Source: UBA1081 sp964495345
GTDB taxonomy: Bacteria; Bacillota; Clostridia; Oscillospirales; Acutalibacteraceae
Assembly (NCBI GenBank): GCA_964495345.1
Contig: CAZBVV010000038.1
Coordinates: 1 to 14,907, forward strand
Reading direction: 5' to 3'
DNA: 14,907 nucleotides
Shown here piece after piece: positions 14,501-14,907 of the stretch (positions within the stretch are counted from its first letter, which is position 1; every line of letters starts with the position of its first letter). Below the pieces are notes generated by a model. It had not been told where the DNA came from and did no database searches. It was given only the letters and a program-made list of their open reading frames with translations. The position numbers and the translations under genes were made by a program.

Positions 14501-14854
14501 CCACATTGGACTCACATCCTTTATAAATCTTTTATCATTTATTTGCTATTTTAAACCTATCAATATATTTGTCTTAGAATCTATAAATTTTGTTATTCGA
14601 TGAGTTTTTATTATGTAATTACATATGGGATTTTTATAAAAATGTATTTGATTTGTTTTCTTTCACTAATATAGTCTTAAAAGATGTAAATTCTTACAAA
14701 TTTAATATCACCAAATTTCATACTCATTATTTGTGCATTCTGCTACATCTTATGTTATTAAAAAACTTATGAAATTACTGATAGAAATTTGCAAAACTTC
14801 GTATGTGATATGAGAATTTTAATGAAAATATTAAAAAGTTAAAGATGATGTAAC

Positions 14855-14883
14855 ATTATAACTTGTTTCTGTGTCCTTGAAAA
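14855..14883 (-). promoter_or_regulatory. Possible promoter reading toward the secreted-protein gene
   Basis: On the minus strand TTTTCA (14883-14878, four of six matches) and a perfect TATAAT (14860-14855) are 17 bases apart. If used for the gene at 14443 it would give a leader of about 400 bases, which is unusually long; a nearer, less canonical promoter cannot be excluded. Confidence 0.3.
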
Positions 14884-14907
14884 TTAAAAGCGTAGTTTTT
14901 TCAGCAT

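Larger units (their letters stand above)
14444..14907. other. Non-coding AT-rich interval upstream of the secreted-protein gene
   Basis: I see no supportable gene. The minus-strand leader near the start codon holds the AAGGAGA site. A 13-base palindrome TTCATTTAATGAA lies at 14488-14500. A possible minus-strand promoter is at 14855-14883. Between about 14505 and 14850 there is only very AT-rich sequence; the one 60-codon plus-strand frame (14590-14772) begins at TTG without a ribosome site. Confidence 0.5.

Noticed and set aside
14590..14772. A 60-codon plus-strand frame near the right edge
   Set aside because: It begins at TTG with no ribosome site in very AT-rich DNA, and its residues (Phe, Leu, Asn, Lys, Tyr) reflect base composition.
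1..14907. CRISPR arrays, tRNA or rRNA genes, complete insertion sequences
   Set aside because: No regularly spaced repeats, cloverleaf-like sequences, ribosomal RNA segments, or transposase frames with flanking inverted repeats were seen.

Overview
This window looks like a chromosomal accessory region of a low-GC, Gram-positive gut-type Clostridia (Ruminococcus/Oscillospiraceae-like). The grounds are the AT-rich intergenic DNA, the strong AGGAGG-type ribosome sites, the Bacillota-style ABC-2 transporters and lipoproteins, and the family resemblance of the genes at the left end. Taxonomy is inference; nothing in the window names the organism.

Left block (1-2970). A partial minus-strand gene at the left edge (1-365) resembles the N-terminus of clostridial WYL-type winged-helix regulators and has a near-consensus promoter. 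Across about 430 bases of non-coding DNA with small repeats lies a plus-strand remnant of a TOTE-type conflict-system protein (793-2368). Its primase-like N-terminus and PLD-nuclease-like C-terminus are recognisable. It is broken by in-frame stops and homopolymer frameshifts, and the helicase part between the two ends is missing. A small intact gene of unknown function (2401-2844) follows and ends at an intrinsic terminator.

Main block (3068-13748, minus strand). This is a tandem duplication of one five-gene cassette. In transcription order each copy has: a lipoprotein of about 380 residues, an ABC ATPase of 288 residues, two ABC-2 type permeases with large extracytoplasmic loops, and a membrane-anchored exported protein of about 335 residues with propeller-like repeats. 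The upstream copy is 8403-13748 and the downstream copy 3068-8347. Genes within a copy overlap by 4 bases or are nearly adjacent. The copies are only 55 bases apart with no visible terminator or clear promoter between them, so the ten genes are probably one operon. It would be driven by a promoter near 13780 that has a good -10 box, a poor -35 region and a pair of GTTTACAA direct repeats. The ATPases are about 73 percent identical by my hand count; the exported members have diverged much more. This suggests an old duplication with specialisation of the outward-facing parts.

Right block (13883-14907). A Sec-secreted, Ser/Thr/Tyr-rich protein of 165 residues (13946-14443, minus) lies just upstream of the operon with its own terminator. 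It may be a partner or target of the double ABC system, but that rests on position only. The last 460 bases hold no gene I can support.

The most unusual item is the duplicated lipoprotein / ABC / propeller cassette with the adjacent secreted protein. I recognise the ABC parts but no characterised system with this exact composition. Its function (peptide export, antimicrobial peptide resistance or self-immunity, or envelope sensing) cannot be decided from sequence alone.
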